20,747 bases of DNA from Faecalicoccus sp. (lineage in GTDB: Bacteria > Bacillota_I > Bacilli_A > Erysipelotrichales > Erysipelotrichaceae), in contig JAGAWH010000219.1 in the NCBI GenBank assembly GCA_017941505.1, forward strand, positions 1 to 20,747, read 5' to 3'. Every line of letters begins with the position of its first letter. Position 1 is the first letter of the stretch. The position numbers and the translations under genes were made by a program. Below, one piece after another: positions 8,436-17,400 of this stretch. The notes under the pieces are model-generated. The model had not been told where the DNA came from. It saw only the letters and a program-made list of their open reading frames with translations, and did no database searches.

Positions 8436-8639
8436 TTACAATCCATTAAAAATCGTTAAGGCAAAAATTGCCTGAGAACTTAAATAGCCCAATACCAGCG
8501 ATAATAAAAACATCAGCAGCATCACCTTGGCAGGCTGTCTGACATTACAGAATTTATCAAATTGAACAGCGCTGATCGCCCAGAAGCTGAGCGCAAAACA
8601 AACCGCAAATACCAGCAGCTGGATAATTGATACCGTCAT
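8436..8639 (-). CDS. DUF1146 (YwzB-like) small membrane protein
   Basis: A 67-residue protein with two predicted membrane helices (about 4-26 and 40-64) joined by a short polar loop containing FDKFCNVRQPAK. Length, the aromatic/basic loop and the 'LGYLSSQ-x-F' region fit the DUF1146 family of Bacillota, whose function is unknown. In B. subtilis ywzB lies in the region that also contains murAA and the MreB homologue mbl, so sitting beside an MreB-like gene here is a repeated association. AAGGGGG five to six bases upstream of ATG supports the start. It is 9 nt after ispE and 8 nt before the MreB-like gene. Confidence 0.8.
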   Translation of the reverse strand: MTVSIIQLLVFAVCFALSFWAISAVQFDKFCNVRQPAKVMLLMFLLSLVLGYLSSQAIFALTIFNGL

Positions 8640-8648
8640 ATTTCCCCC

Positions 8649-9479
8649 TTATCCCACAAAGACAACTTCCGCAAACGGATATTTTGTCTTCATTTCTTCT
8701 TTTATTTTATATAGTAAATCAACATCCTGACTAAATCCCATCATGGAGGAACCGGAACCGGACATCATGACACGATCAAGTCCAAAGGACATCATTTCAT
8801 CTTTCAGTGTTGTTAACACGGGAAGCAGCTCAAAGGCCGGTGCTTCCAGTGCATTGTTCATCGATTGAATCAAGCCACTGTAAGACTTTTCTTCAATGGC
8901 CTTTGCGACACCATCCACATCTACCAAAGCAGGAATGGTCTCGTGCCATTTTTTAAAGCAGGCCGGTGTTGAAACACCACCCTCCGGCTTAACGATTAAA
9001 ATCGGAAATCTCCAGTCGGTCTGAATCGGAGTAATGATTTCTCCGATTCCCTGAACTCTCGCAAATTTTTTGAAGATGCAGAAAGGAACGTCTGCCCCCA
9101 CTTCTTTGCCCATTAAAATCTGTTTTTCCAAAGGGCATTCTATGTTTTCTAATTTCAACAGACCTTCTAAAACTCCGGCACCATCCGCACTTCCTCCGGC
9201 TAGGCCGGCTTCGGCCGGGATGTTTTTCTTTACAAGAATCTTATAGCTGCGATGGATATGATAAGTCTTGCGGAATTCTTCCACCATCTTATGGACGGTG
9301 CTGTTGGAAGGAAGTTCCATCCCTACTCCGATAAACTCATCCTTATCTGATATTTCGATATCGATTTCATCAAACAGGGAAATCGGAGCCATGATCATAT
9401 CTAAGTTATGATATCCATTGGCAAACTGTCCAAGAACATCCAGTGCTAAATTCACTTTAGCGGGCGCATAAATCTTCAT
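8649..9479 (-). CDS. ispE: 4-diphosphocytidyl-2-C-methyl-D-erythritol kinase
   Basis: GHMP-family kinase that phosphorylates CDP-methylerythritol in the MEP pathway, supplying isoprenoid precursors, for example for undecaprenyl phosphate. The 276 residues show PAKVNLALDV (6-15) with Lys9, the ATP-binding glycine loop GLAGGSADGAG (92-102), GADVPFC (128-134) with the likely catalytic Asp130, and MMSGSGSSMMGF (238-249). The length is normal. A GAGGT element seven bases upstream of ATG lies inside the end of rsmA, and the two genes overlap by 23 nt. The rsmA-ispE order is common in Bacillota. This indicates isoprenoids come from the MEP pathway here. Confidence 0.95.
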   Translation of the reverse strand: MKIYAPAKVNLALDVLGQFANGYHNLDMIMAPISLFDEIDIEISDKDEFIGVGMELPSNSTVHKMVEEFRKTYHIHRSYKILVKKNIPAEAGLAGGSADGAGVLEGLLKLENIECPLEKQILMGKEVGADVPFCIFKKFARVQGIGEIITPIQTDWRFPILIVKPEGGVSTPACFKKWHETIPALVDVDGVAKAIEEKSYSGLIQSMNNALEAPAFELLPVLTTLKDEMMSFGLDRVMMSGSGSSMMGFSQDVDLLYKIKEEMKTKYPFAEVVFVG

Positions 9480-10320
9480 AAGAAACCTCGTATAAATGGA
9501 TAAAATCGGCTAGCGTACACTGTTGGGCACGGATAGATGGATCTAATCCGGCAGTCTCAAGCAGGGATTTTGCCGTATTCTTATCATTAAATAATGTTTG
9601 AAAATTATTATAAATGGTCTTTCTTCGCTGCTTGAAGCAGGCTTTGACCATCTCAAAAAACAACTCTTCATCCTTTAAAGAATAGAGATGATGGAAAGTA
9701 AATTGAACGACAACGGAATCCACATTCGGTTTAGGAGAAAACACATGCCGTGATACATCCATCACCTTTTTTACATTACAGCGATATTGTGTAATGACAC
9801 TCAAGGCGTTGTATTCTTTATCATTATTACAGGCAAGAAATCTGTCTCCGACCTCCTTCTGCATCATGACCGTAATTCTTTCAATCGGCTCTACTGCCTC
9901 AAATAATTTAAACAAAATCGGCGTTGTGATGTAGTAAGGAAGGTTGGAAGCAAAAACGACTTTTTGGTTTTCTTTCCGGAATGAGCGGATCACTTCATTC
10001 ACATCCGCCTCTAAGAAATCCTGAAGAATGATTTCTAATCCCTCATCCTGAATTTCCTGTTTTAAGATATCCGGCAGCCTTTCATCAATCTCAAAGGTAA
10101 CAACATGATCTGCTCTTTTACACAGCTGCTCCGTGAGTGCGCCGATACCCGGCCCGATCTCAAATACCAGCTCATCGCGATCTTGTATGGCAGCTTCGGC
10201 AATCTTTTCCACAACCCGGGGTTCAATAATAAAATTCTGGCCGTATGTCTTCTTGGTAAAGATGCCATATTTTTCCTGGATTTCTTTTGTCCGTCGGATT
10301 GTCGCAATTGGATTGGTCAT
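9457..10320 (-). CDS. rsmA: 16S rRNA dimethyladenosine transferase RsmA (KsgA)
   Basis: SAM-dependent enzyme that dimethylates the two adjacent adenosines near the 3' end of 16S rRNA during small-subunit assembly; loss gives kasugamycin resistance. The 287 residues show YGQNFIIEP (26-34), where most homologues read 'k-x-x-GQ-x-Fl-x-d', the SAM motif FEIGPGIGALTEQL (53-66), acidic loop EIDERL (77-82) and the catalytic motif NLPYYITTPI (126-135). The length is normal. Its ATG overlaps the rnmV stop (ATGA) and has GGGGAG seven bases upstream. The 3' end overlaps ispE by 23 nt. Confidence 0.95.
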   Translation of the reverse strand: MTNPIATIRRTKEIQEKYGIFTKKTYGQNFIIEPRVVEKIAEAAIQDRDELVFEIGPGIGALTEQLCKRADHVVTFEIDERLPDILKQEIQDEGLEIILQDFLEADVNEVIRSFRKENQKVVFASNLPYYITTPILFKLFEAVEPIERITVMMQKEVGDRFLACNNDKEYNALSVITQYRCNVKKVMDVSRHVFSPKPNVDSVVVQFTFHHLYSLKDEELFFEMVKACFKQRRKTIYNNFQTLFNDKNTAKSLLETAGLDPSIRAQQCTLADFIHLYEVSYEDLCAR

Positions 10321-10844
10321 ACATTCTCCCCTAAAAATTCTATAATTTCCTGTTTGGAAACACCCATTTGGTTTAACCGCTTAAAACAGGTCTTCGCATT
10401 ACAGGGACCGATATAAAAGCCTTCACATACCTGAAAGCGTCTCTTGGAATCACCTACAAGACCCAGATCGATAAAATCGTTCCAATCCAGCGATTGGTCT
10501 TTTGATGCAAAGGTTACACAGTGTTTCAAGCTTTCCTCTAAATCTTCCTTTGAAGCATGTTCTACCCCTACTTTTTTAGGGGTTCTTGCCTTTTCTTTTT
10601 TTATAAACGCATTTTTACAGCCCGGTACTGCCTCGTTAATCAGGCGGCGAATATGTTCTCCCGGTGTATCAGGGTCCGTAAAAATAATGACTCCTCTTTT
10701 TTCTTTAGCCATCTTGATGCGTTCAATTGTGGCTTCATTTACCTGGTCGCCACCTGTTTCAATCGTATCACAATCAAAATAGCTCTGCATGACATTCGTG
10801 TCGTTTTTCCCTTCCACGACAATGATCTCTTTGATTCTTTTCAT
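10317..10844 (-). CDS. rnmV: Ribonuclease M5
   Basis: Toprim-domain endoribonuclease that matures the 5S rRNA precursor. The 175 residues start directly with the Toprim strand IIVVEGKNDT (7-16, Glu11 catalytic), followed by IIFTDPDTPGEHIRRLI (53-69) with Asp57 and Asp59. The length fits RNase M5 (about 170-190). The start cannot be moved downstream without losing the Toprim glutamate. There is no Shine-Dalgarno sequence near ATG, and a TATAAT box lies only 8 nt upstream, so a leaderless mRNA is likely. It overlaps rsmA by 4 nt (ATGA), the conserved rnmV-rsmA pairing. It is the first gene of the long minus-strand cluster. Confidence 0.94.
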   Translation of the reverse strand: MKRIKEIIVVEGKNDTNVMQSYFDCDTIETGGDQVNEATIERIKMAKEKRGVIIFTDPDTPGEHIRRLINEAVPGCKNAFIKKEKARTPKKVGVEHASKEDLEESLKHCVTFASKDQSLDWNDFIDLGLVGDSKRRFQVCEGFYIGPCNAKTCFKRLNQMGVSKQEIIEFLGENV

Positions 10845-10852
10845 AATGACAG

Positions 10853-10881
10853 ATTATAACATCCTTTGACCATAAAAAAAA
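10853..10881 (-). promoter_or_regulatory. Candidate promoter of the rnmV-to-dusB cluster
   Basis: The minus strand carries a perfect TATAAT (10853-10858). The -35 position 17 bases upstream (10876-10881) reads only TTTTTT, overlapping the T run of the HAD gene's terminator. The expected start of transcription (about 10846) is two bases from the rnmV ATG. Confidence 0.55.
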
Positions 10882-10898
10882 TCCTTCATTTGAAGGAT
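10874..10898 (-). terminator. Terminator of the HAD phosphatase gene
   Basis: The perfect palindrome at 10881-10898 (ATCCTTCA/TGAAGGAT with a 2-nt loop as written) is followed on the minus strand by about seven T residues. It overlaps the last base of the HAD gene stop codon, so transcription should end immediately after the gene and before the rnmV promoter. Confidence 0.8.
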
Positions 10899-11746
10899 CA
10901 TTTTAAACCTTTTGGGATAATGTAGTAGTCCATTAGATAATGACCTACACCACCGTCTTTACACTCATAGTCAGTGATATCATCGGCAATTTCCATAGTT
11001 AGTGGAGCGCTGTTTTTAAGTGCGACTCCCCATCCGCATACTTCCAGCAGCGAATTATCGTTTTCATTATCACCAAAGGCAATAATATTATCTAAATTCA
11101 GGTTATGGTCTTGGGCATAGTGTTTTAAACCGGTTCCCTTATCAATGCCTTTATGCATGATTTCTACGGTTCCCGGGAAAGTTCCGACAATTTGATAATG
11201 ATCGGATAGTTTTTCTTCATAACGCTCACGGATCATTTTTTCTACATCCGGTGTTGTGCGGAACAAAAATTTATACGTCGGTTTTTCACAGAATCCTTCC
11301 ACATCCCCTGTTTTGTCGATAAAATTAAACCCATGCCGCTTCATTGAGCGCATTAACTCATCATTAATATACATCGCATTATGGTTTCCGCCGCCTTCTG
11401 CATTGATTGCGATTTCGTATTTTTCAATCAAAGGCATCATGCAGTAAAGCACTTCCTTCATTTCATCAACCGTCATGAAATCCACCGACCATAAATGCTT
11501 GGAAGCTGTATCGTAAACCATACCGCCGTTCATACCGATCAAAAAGTCAAACTCATAGTCTAATCCCCAATCTCTGGCCTGATTTAACAGTCTTTGATCG
11601 ATTTCTCTACCTGTTGCCAATCCCAGCAGAATACCATTGTCATGAAGAATCTGCAGTGCTTCTTTGACTACATCAGGAAGAGGATCTCCCTTTGCGGTAA
11701 GAGTCATATCGATATCTGCTACAAATGCGTCAATTTTTTCTATCAT
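10898..11746 (-). CDS. Cof-type HAD-IIB family hydrolase (probable sugar-phosphate or flavin-phosphate phosphatase)
   Basis: Haloacid-dehalogenase-type phosphatase of 282 residues. Motif I is VADIDMTLT (9-17) with Asp11 as nucleophile and Asp13 as acid/base; the usual Gly of DxDGTL is Met here. Motif II is LATGRE (near 38-43), and motif III/IV is FGDNENDNSLLE (near 231-242). A C2-type cap lies between, and the end VALKNSAPLTMEIADDIT is typical of the Cof/YidA group. Substrate cannot be predicted. A strong GGAGGGG about eight bases upstream supports the start. It is a single-gene unit with its own promoter and terminator, divergent from addB. Confidence 0.88.
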   Translation of the reverse strand: MIEKIDAFVADIDMTLTAKGDPLPDVVKEALQILHDNGILLGLATGREIDQRLLNQARDWGLDYEFDFLIGMNGGMVYDTASKHLWSVDFMTVDEMKEVLYCMMPLIEKYEIAINAEGGGNHNAMYINDELMRSMKRHGFNFIDKTGDVEGFCEKPTYKFLFRTTPDVEKMIRERYEEKLSDHYQIVGTFPGTVEIMHKGIDKGTGLKHYAQDHNLNLDNIIAFGDNENDNSLLEVCGWGVALKNSAPLTMEIADDITDYECKDGGVGHYLMDYYIIPKGLK

Positions 11747-11775
11747 ACTTATTCCCCTCCATTCAAAACATAGAA

Positions 11776-11804
11776 ATTATACTTTCCGCTTTTCCGATTG
11801 TCTA
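11776..11804 (-). promoter_or_regulatory. Promoter of the HAD phosphatase gene
   Basis: On the minus strand TAGACA (11799-11804) and TATAAT (11776-11781) are separated by exactly 17 bases, a good SigA-type promoter. Expected transcription start is near 11769, giving a leader of about 22 nt with a strong ribosome binding site. Confidence 0.75.
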
Positions 11805-11849
11805 TTTATTTGACACAAATTAAGGATTTCTTTTTTGTCATAAGAATTT

Positions 11850-11858
11850 TGGTATAAT
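11850..11858 (+). promoter_or_regulatory. Extended -10 promoter of addB-addA
   Basis: TGGTATAAT is an extended -10 element with a perfect TATAAT (11853-11858). There is no good -35 box at 17 bases (the T-rich stretch at 11830-11835). The expected transcript start is about 11864-11866, so the 5' leader before the ATG at 11875 would be only about ten bases, just including AGGTGA. Confidence 0.6.
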
Positions 11859-11874
11859 AAAACAGGTGATGCAT

Positions 11875-14460
11875 ATGTTAAAAATTCCTAGAAACGGCAC
11901 AATAATTGCGCCTGCTTCCTTACATCTTCCCCTCTATAAGATCATAACCGAACAGTACGGTAATATTCAGGGTATTGAAGTAATCACACTGCAGACTCTG
12001 GTTAACCGTCTGGTTCCGGGGGACTTTGATGAGCATTTAGAGCTTTTATATAAATATAAGGAAGCTTTGGAAAACCTATCAAAAGATAATATTTTTTATC
12101 CAAGCCGACAGGATCCGATTTTCTTAGATGCCTGCCTGTCTTTTTTGCGTCAATACGTATCTTATAATCTACCGCTTGAAAACCTTCCGGAAACCTCCCA
12201 GAAGGAAAAGGATATTAAGGAAGCGTTGATGTTATTGAAGGACATTGAACTTCGTGAATCTCGCTTTCCGACCGTTTTAAACAACACTTCAGAAAACTTT
12301 TCGCAGGTTTATATTCTGAAAAAAGAATATTCCGTCAAAGAAATGTTGTGGGTAGATTATTTATTAAAACAGGGAGCTTCTTATTTAGAGAATACAACGA
12401 TACAAGATAGACAATATTGGTCTTCTCCCAATCCAAGAAAGCTGGCTGTCGCGATTTCTCAATACATTATTGAAAACAACTTAGATGCGGATTCAATCTT
12501 TGTATCCACAAGTTCGCAAACGGACAAGGAAATATTGTCGCAGATCTTTGATCAATTTCAAATTCCTTATACAATTCTTTCCAGCCAGCTTCCGTCTTTG
12601 ATTACCGGTATGTGGAGTACCGCCCTGACCTTTATCAAGGATCGAAATATTGATAATTATAAAAATTTAATCGATACCTTCTACCCTTCCAAAGCTGCTG
12701 CCATTATTGAATTTTTAGAAGAGCAGCCTGATTTCTATCCGAATATGGAATGCCGCCTGCAAAATATCGAATATGAAGATAATGCGTTAATTGATCAAAT
12801 AACGTTTGAACGACTACAAAAAGCTGAAATCATGGCATATGACTGGATGAAGGAACACGAATTCTTGATGGATATGAATTTGGAAGAAGCTGCAAAGTTA
12901 ATTCAAGGTATTCATCCTAATCCTTCCCGGGAAGATTTATCCGCTTTTCAAAAATGTATGGATCTAATCGTTCAGGCCAAAAGTTATCTGCATGAACCGG
13001 AAGATTTGGGCTTATTGATTCACAGCATCGAAACGATGCCGGAAGCTAAATCCGCCAACATTTATTCCGGTGTTTTGATCGGCACCCGAAATGAAATATC
13101 CGCTCTGCGTCCGATCAACTTTTTATACAATATTCACTCCGGCACCTATCCGGCTTACCAAATTTCCGGCGGTATCTTTGATGAAGCTTATATGGACAAA
13201 ACCGATCTTTCTTCTTTAAAAATGCGCCTTGATACTCAGAAAGAACAGATGGAAAACGGATTAAATCAAGCTTCTGTTTTAATTGTGACCTATCCGGAAG
13301 CCGACTCCAAAGGAAAGATCTTTGCGCCAAGTGATGAAATCCAGAGTTATTTAGGATTAGACCCTATTTCTAAAAATTATCCGGACAATGATGTCTTTGA
13401 GGTTCCGGAATTTAACCTGGCAAAAGAGAGTGCGAAACCGCTCTTCTTCAAAACAGAACCGATCTCCATGTCCGTATCCCGCCTGGAGACTTTTACCGGA
13501 TGTCCTTTAAAACACTTCTTACAATATGGTTTGTCATTAAAAGAAAAACAGACCTGGTCGGATATCCGCTCTCAGGGAACGATGTTACATAAAATTGTCG
13601 AAATATTGACTTTGCAGTACGGAAAAGACTACGCCTCCGTTTCCCGTGAGCAGTTACATGAACTGATTGAAAAAGAATATGCCTTCGGTAAAAAGGTTTA
13701 TCCTCACCGCACGGCATGGATCAACAGCCAGATTGAAGAAATAACGTATAAATTGACTCTTGTATTGGAGCAGTTGAACGATTTTGAATCAAATTGGAAA
13801 ATGAACATTCAGGAACGGGAATATTTCTATACTTATCAAGTTGAGGATATGGACCGGGATATTAATTTATACGGCTATATTGACCGAGTTGATACTTCTC
13901 CTACCTCCTTTGCGGTATTCGACTATAAATCCGGATCACGGGAGTTAAAGCAGGATCATTTTGAAGCAGGTTTATCTCTTCAGTTGTGCGTATATACCCT
14001 TGCCTATGCTCAAAAATCCGGACTCATACCGGTAGGAAATTTCTATATTTCTTTAAATAAGATTACGGAAAGTCAAACAGCTGTAAAGCTTGCCTACAAC
14101 AAAAAAGAGGGATGGACAGAAATTGATGCAAGAGACATTTTGGAAAGCTATCCGAAAGACAGAAAATTTAACGGATGGATCTACCAGAAAGATTCGGCAT
14201 ATGCCACAAAAGAAAAAGAAGGAGATTCCTCAAAAACCGTTGAACTGGATCATTTAACCGGTTTAAAAGCACCGTCTTTTGAAGAGGTAAAACAAAGTGT
14301 CACTTTGATTGTCGAAGATATTTTAAGAGATATATCTTCCGGCAACATTGCACCAAACTATGTTGATAAAGCATGCGATTGGTGTTCATACAGATCAATC
14401 TGCCGCAATTCCAGAACCGAGATGCCTATAACATCCCGCATTGAAAAGGAGGTGGAATAA
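11875..14460 (+). CDS. addB: AddB/RexB-like subunit of ATP-dependent helicase-nuclease (PD-(D/E)XK nuclease with Fe-S site)
   Basis: Partner of AddA in the complex that resects double-strand breaks for RecA-dependent repair. Numbered from ATG 11875 (861 residues), the C-terminal nuclease has GTMLHKIVE (568-576), GYIDRVD (667-673) and FDYKSG (682-687), giving Asp670, Asp683 and Lys685. Four cysteines for a 4Fe-4S cluster are placed as in AddB: Cys543 (GCPLKHFLQYGL) and Cys834, Cys837, Cys843 (ACDWCSYRSIC). No Walker A motif is visible at the N-terminus, unlike B. subtilis AddB and more like streptococcal RexB, and the protein is about 300 residues shorter than these (about 1100-1170). An upstream GTG (11866) and ATG (11869) are in frame, but AGGTGA best fits ATG 11875. 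Its stop overlaps the addA start (TAATG). Confidence 0.85.
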   Translation: MLKIPRNGTIIAPASLHLPLYKIITEQYGNIQGIEVITLQTLVNRLVPGDFDEHLELLYKYKEALENLSKDNIFYPSRQDPIFLDACLSFLRQYVSYNLPLENLPETSQKEKDIKEALMLLKDIELRESRFPTVLNNTSENFSQVYILKKEYSVKEMLWVDYLLKQGASYLENTTIQDRQYWSSPNPRKLAVAISQYIIENNLDADSIFVSTSSQTDKEILSQIFDQFQIPYTILSSQLPSLITGMWSTALTFIKDRNIDNYKNLIDTFYPSKAAAIIEFLEEQPDFYPNMECRLQNIEYEDNALIDQITFERLQKAEIMAYDWMKEHEFLMDMNLEEAAKLIQGIHPNPSREDLSAFQKCMDLIVQAKSYLHEPEDLGLLIHSIETMPEAKSANIYSGVLIGTRNEISALRPINFLYNIHSGTYPAYQISGGIFDEAYMDKTDLSSLKMRLDTQKEQMENGLNQASVLIVTYPEADSKGKIFAPSDEIQSYLGLDPISKNYPDNDVFEVPEFNLAKESAKPLFFKTEPISMSVSRLETFTGCPLKHFLQYGLSLKEKQTWSDIRSQGTMLHKIVEILTLQYGKDYASVSREQLHELIEKEYAFGKKVYPHRTAWINSQIEEITYKLTLVLEQLNDFESNWKMNIQEREYFYTYQVEDMDRDINLYGYIDRVDTSPTSFAVFDYKSGSRELKQDHFEAGLSLQLCVYTLAYAQKSGLIPVGNFYISLNKITESQTAVKLAYNKKEGWTEIDARDILESYPKDRKFNGWIYQKDSAYATKEKEGDSSKTVELDHLTGLKAPSFEEVKQSVTLIVEDILRDISSGNIAPNYVDKACDWCSYRSICRNSRTEMPITSRIEKEVE

Positions 14461-17400
14461 TGCCTTTTACAGATATGCAGCAAAAAGCCATTGATGCGAT
14501 CGATAAAAATATATTAGTTTCCGCCAGTGCCGGCAGCGGTAAGACAAGTGTTCTGGTAGAGCGTTTATGTAAGCTTGTATTAAAAGGTAACTCCATTGAT
14601 ACCATCCTTGCGATGACTTTCACCAATGATGCCGCTGGTGAAATGAAGGCCCGCTTATTATCGGCCTTACAAAAAAAGAATGAAGAACAGCCATCGGATT
14701 ATTTAAGCAACCAGATGGCATTGCTTCAAACAGCCTCGATTTGTACAATTGATTCCTTTTGTAATTCAATTGTTCAAAAATATTACTATAAACTAGGAAT
14801 CTCATACACTATGGCTAACTCGGTAGCCTCCGATTCCCAGAAGCAGTCCTGTTTTCGAAGTGCTTATGAAGCAGCCTGCCTGAATATGGATCCGGTACAG
14901 TTTGCCCGCCTCAAATTCTATTTCCTTTGTTACGGAAAAAGAGAAGAGGACATCGAAAAAGAAATCAAAAAATTTATTGAGCTGGCAAATTCAAAACCGG
15001 AACCGGAAAAATGGATTGAAGAGATCATAGAAAATGCCAAACAAGGGCCTAACGAATCGACAATGTATTGGTTTTTAACCTATTTCAGAATACGAATTCA
15101 GGCATTGATTGACCTTTGTTCTGAATTTGTGATGATTGCCAACAAACCGGAAGATTTTCAACTCAAAAAACAGAAATTAATGGATTGCCTTCTTTATTTA
15201 GAGAATCAGGATTATTCCGGCTTCGTCCAAGCCTTCCGTGTATACTTCCAATCCACCCCTGCGATTAAGAGCGGTAAAAAATCCGGATTGGATAAAGCTG
15301 TCGCAGAAGAATTTAAAGACTATGAAAAAGATATCGCTAAATACTTATTCAAAGAAGATGATTTCAATTCAGACAGAGCGTTTGTATCTGAATTTGTAGA
15401 AACGTATTGCGCGCTGGCACTCGATATCTCCAAACGCTTCAGTGAATATAAAAAGGCCATGGAAATCATTGACTATAATGATATGGAACACTTCACTTAT
15501 GAATTATTGAAGATGGAAGATGTGAACGAAGAGGTCCGCAATAAATATAAATTCATACTGGTTGATGAGTTCCAGGATACCAATGACCTTCAGGAAAGTA
15601 TTATCGGCTGTATCGCAAAGAACGAAGATCGAAAGGTATTCCGTGTCGGAGATATTAAACAGTCAATCTATGGATTCAGACAGGCCAGACCGTCAATCAT
15701 GAAAGGACATATGGAGAAAAAGGATGAATACAACGAGACAATCATCCTAAAGGATAATTTCCGCTCCGGAGAAGGCATTGTTGATTTCAACAATAAATTC
15801 TATCAAACCATCATGAATTCCGATCTTCTCGGGGAAAATTTCAGTGAGGATGATCTTGCCACCAGTGGCAAAATCTTAACAAAAGAAGAAACAGAAACTG
15901 AACAGAAGATCAATCCCATCCCGGTTCGCTTCCTTTATACAGCAGTAGATCCATGGATGGTTGCCCACGACGAAGACATCAAAAAAACGACCGCCAAAAA
16001 GCTGCATCGCATCAATATCAACAATTTGATTGCGGAGGATATTTTAAAAAGAATCGCAGCCGGACGATCATATCGAGACATATGCATTTTGACCCGTGGA
16101 CACGGTCCCCAGGAAGATTTGAAAGCCACATTAGAAGCGTACGGAATCCCTGCCATGGCAGAAATCGGACATGGTTTCTACAACAATTCTGCCATTCAAA
16201 TTATACTGAATGCCCTGCAGGCGCTTATCAATCCGTATGACGATATTGCCTTGTGTGCCACCTTGATGTCTCCGCTGATGAATATCAATGCCCAGATGCT
16301 GGCAGATGCCTGCATGACAAAAGATCGTAATGAATATTTATATCCGCATATTAAAGATTTGGAATGGATGGAAAAATGGAAGGATATTCAATCTCTTGTC
16401 AGCTGTCCGATTACAGAAATGATCCGCTCTTTATATAAGATTAATGATTTCTATGAAAATCATACTACAGCTCAGGATAAGACCAATCTGGATTTATTTT
16501 TAGAAAATGCGTCTTCCTATGTGAACCAAAAAGATGTTCGCGGATTTATCCGTTATATCAAAGAGGAAGCATCGCAAGATGCGGTAGGTGAGGCAGCCCC
16601 ATTCGGGAAAAATGAGGATGTCGTTCAAATTAAAACAATTCACGGATCCAAAGGTTTGCAGTATAAAGTCGTATATCTCTATTCCCAGCACGAATCAAGA
16701 GATCACGATGCCTCCAACCCGATGCCATCCGACCCGGATTTAGGTTTATGCCCGGCCGGAATTGACTCGGAATTTAAGATCAAGCGGGAATCGATGGCTC
16801 ATATTGCCGCCAGAACAAAACGCTTCCATGATGATTTAAGTGAAGAGATGCGTATTTTATATGTAGCAACCACAAGACCGATCTTTGAACTTGTGATTGT
16901 AGATGCGATTGATGATTTATCAAGTTATCCGACAGAATTCAATGCCAGAGCACTGCTTGCGAAAAAGGGATATACCGGATGGCTGTTAAACACCAGAGAA
17001 GATACCGGTTTGGTGCTGGATTATATACAGGAATTATCCGAAACACCTTCTTCCAAGGGTGGATTCCAAACCATCACTAAAAAAGTCTATAACCGCCCGA
17101 TTACTACCCTGCAGTCCAATACCGCTTCGGCTGCCAAGGTACATTTAGAGTGGCCGGCTATATCTTTTGAGAAAAATATGGGAACCGTACGTGGTACCGT
17201 ATTCCATGAAATCGCCGGAGGCTGCAGCTATCCTTATAAAAAAGAGGAGTGTATCGCATTTGCGTCCAAACATGGATTTACCATCACCGATCGTGATTTC
17301 ATCAAATTTGAAGCCCTCAACAACAATCAAGATTATGCGAAATGGATGGCTGCAAAGCACGAATTTGAAAGCAGCTATATCATCGCAGAAAACGGAACTA

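Noticed and set aside
11810..11815. A perfect TTGACA on the plus strand upstream of addB
   Set aside because: The TATAAT lies 37 bases downstream, too far for a paired -35/-10, and no -10 box is found at 16-18 bases.
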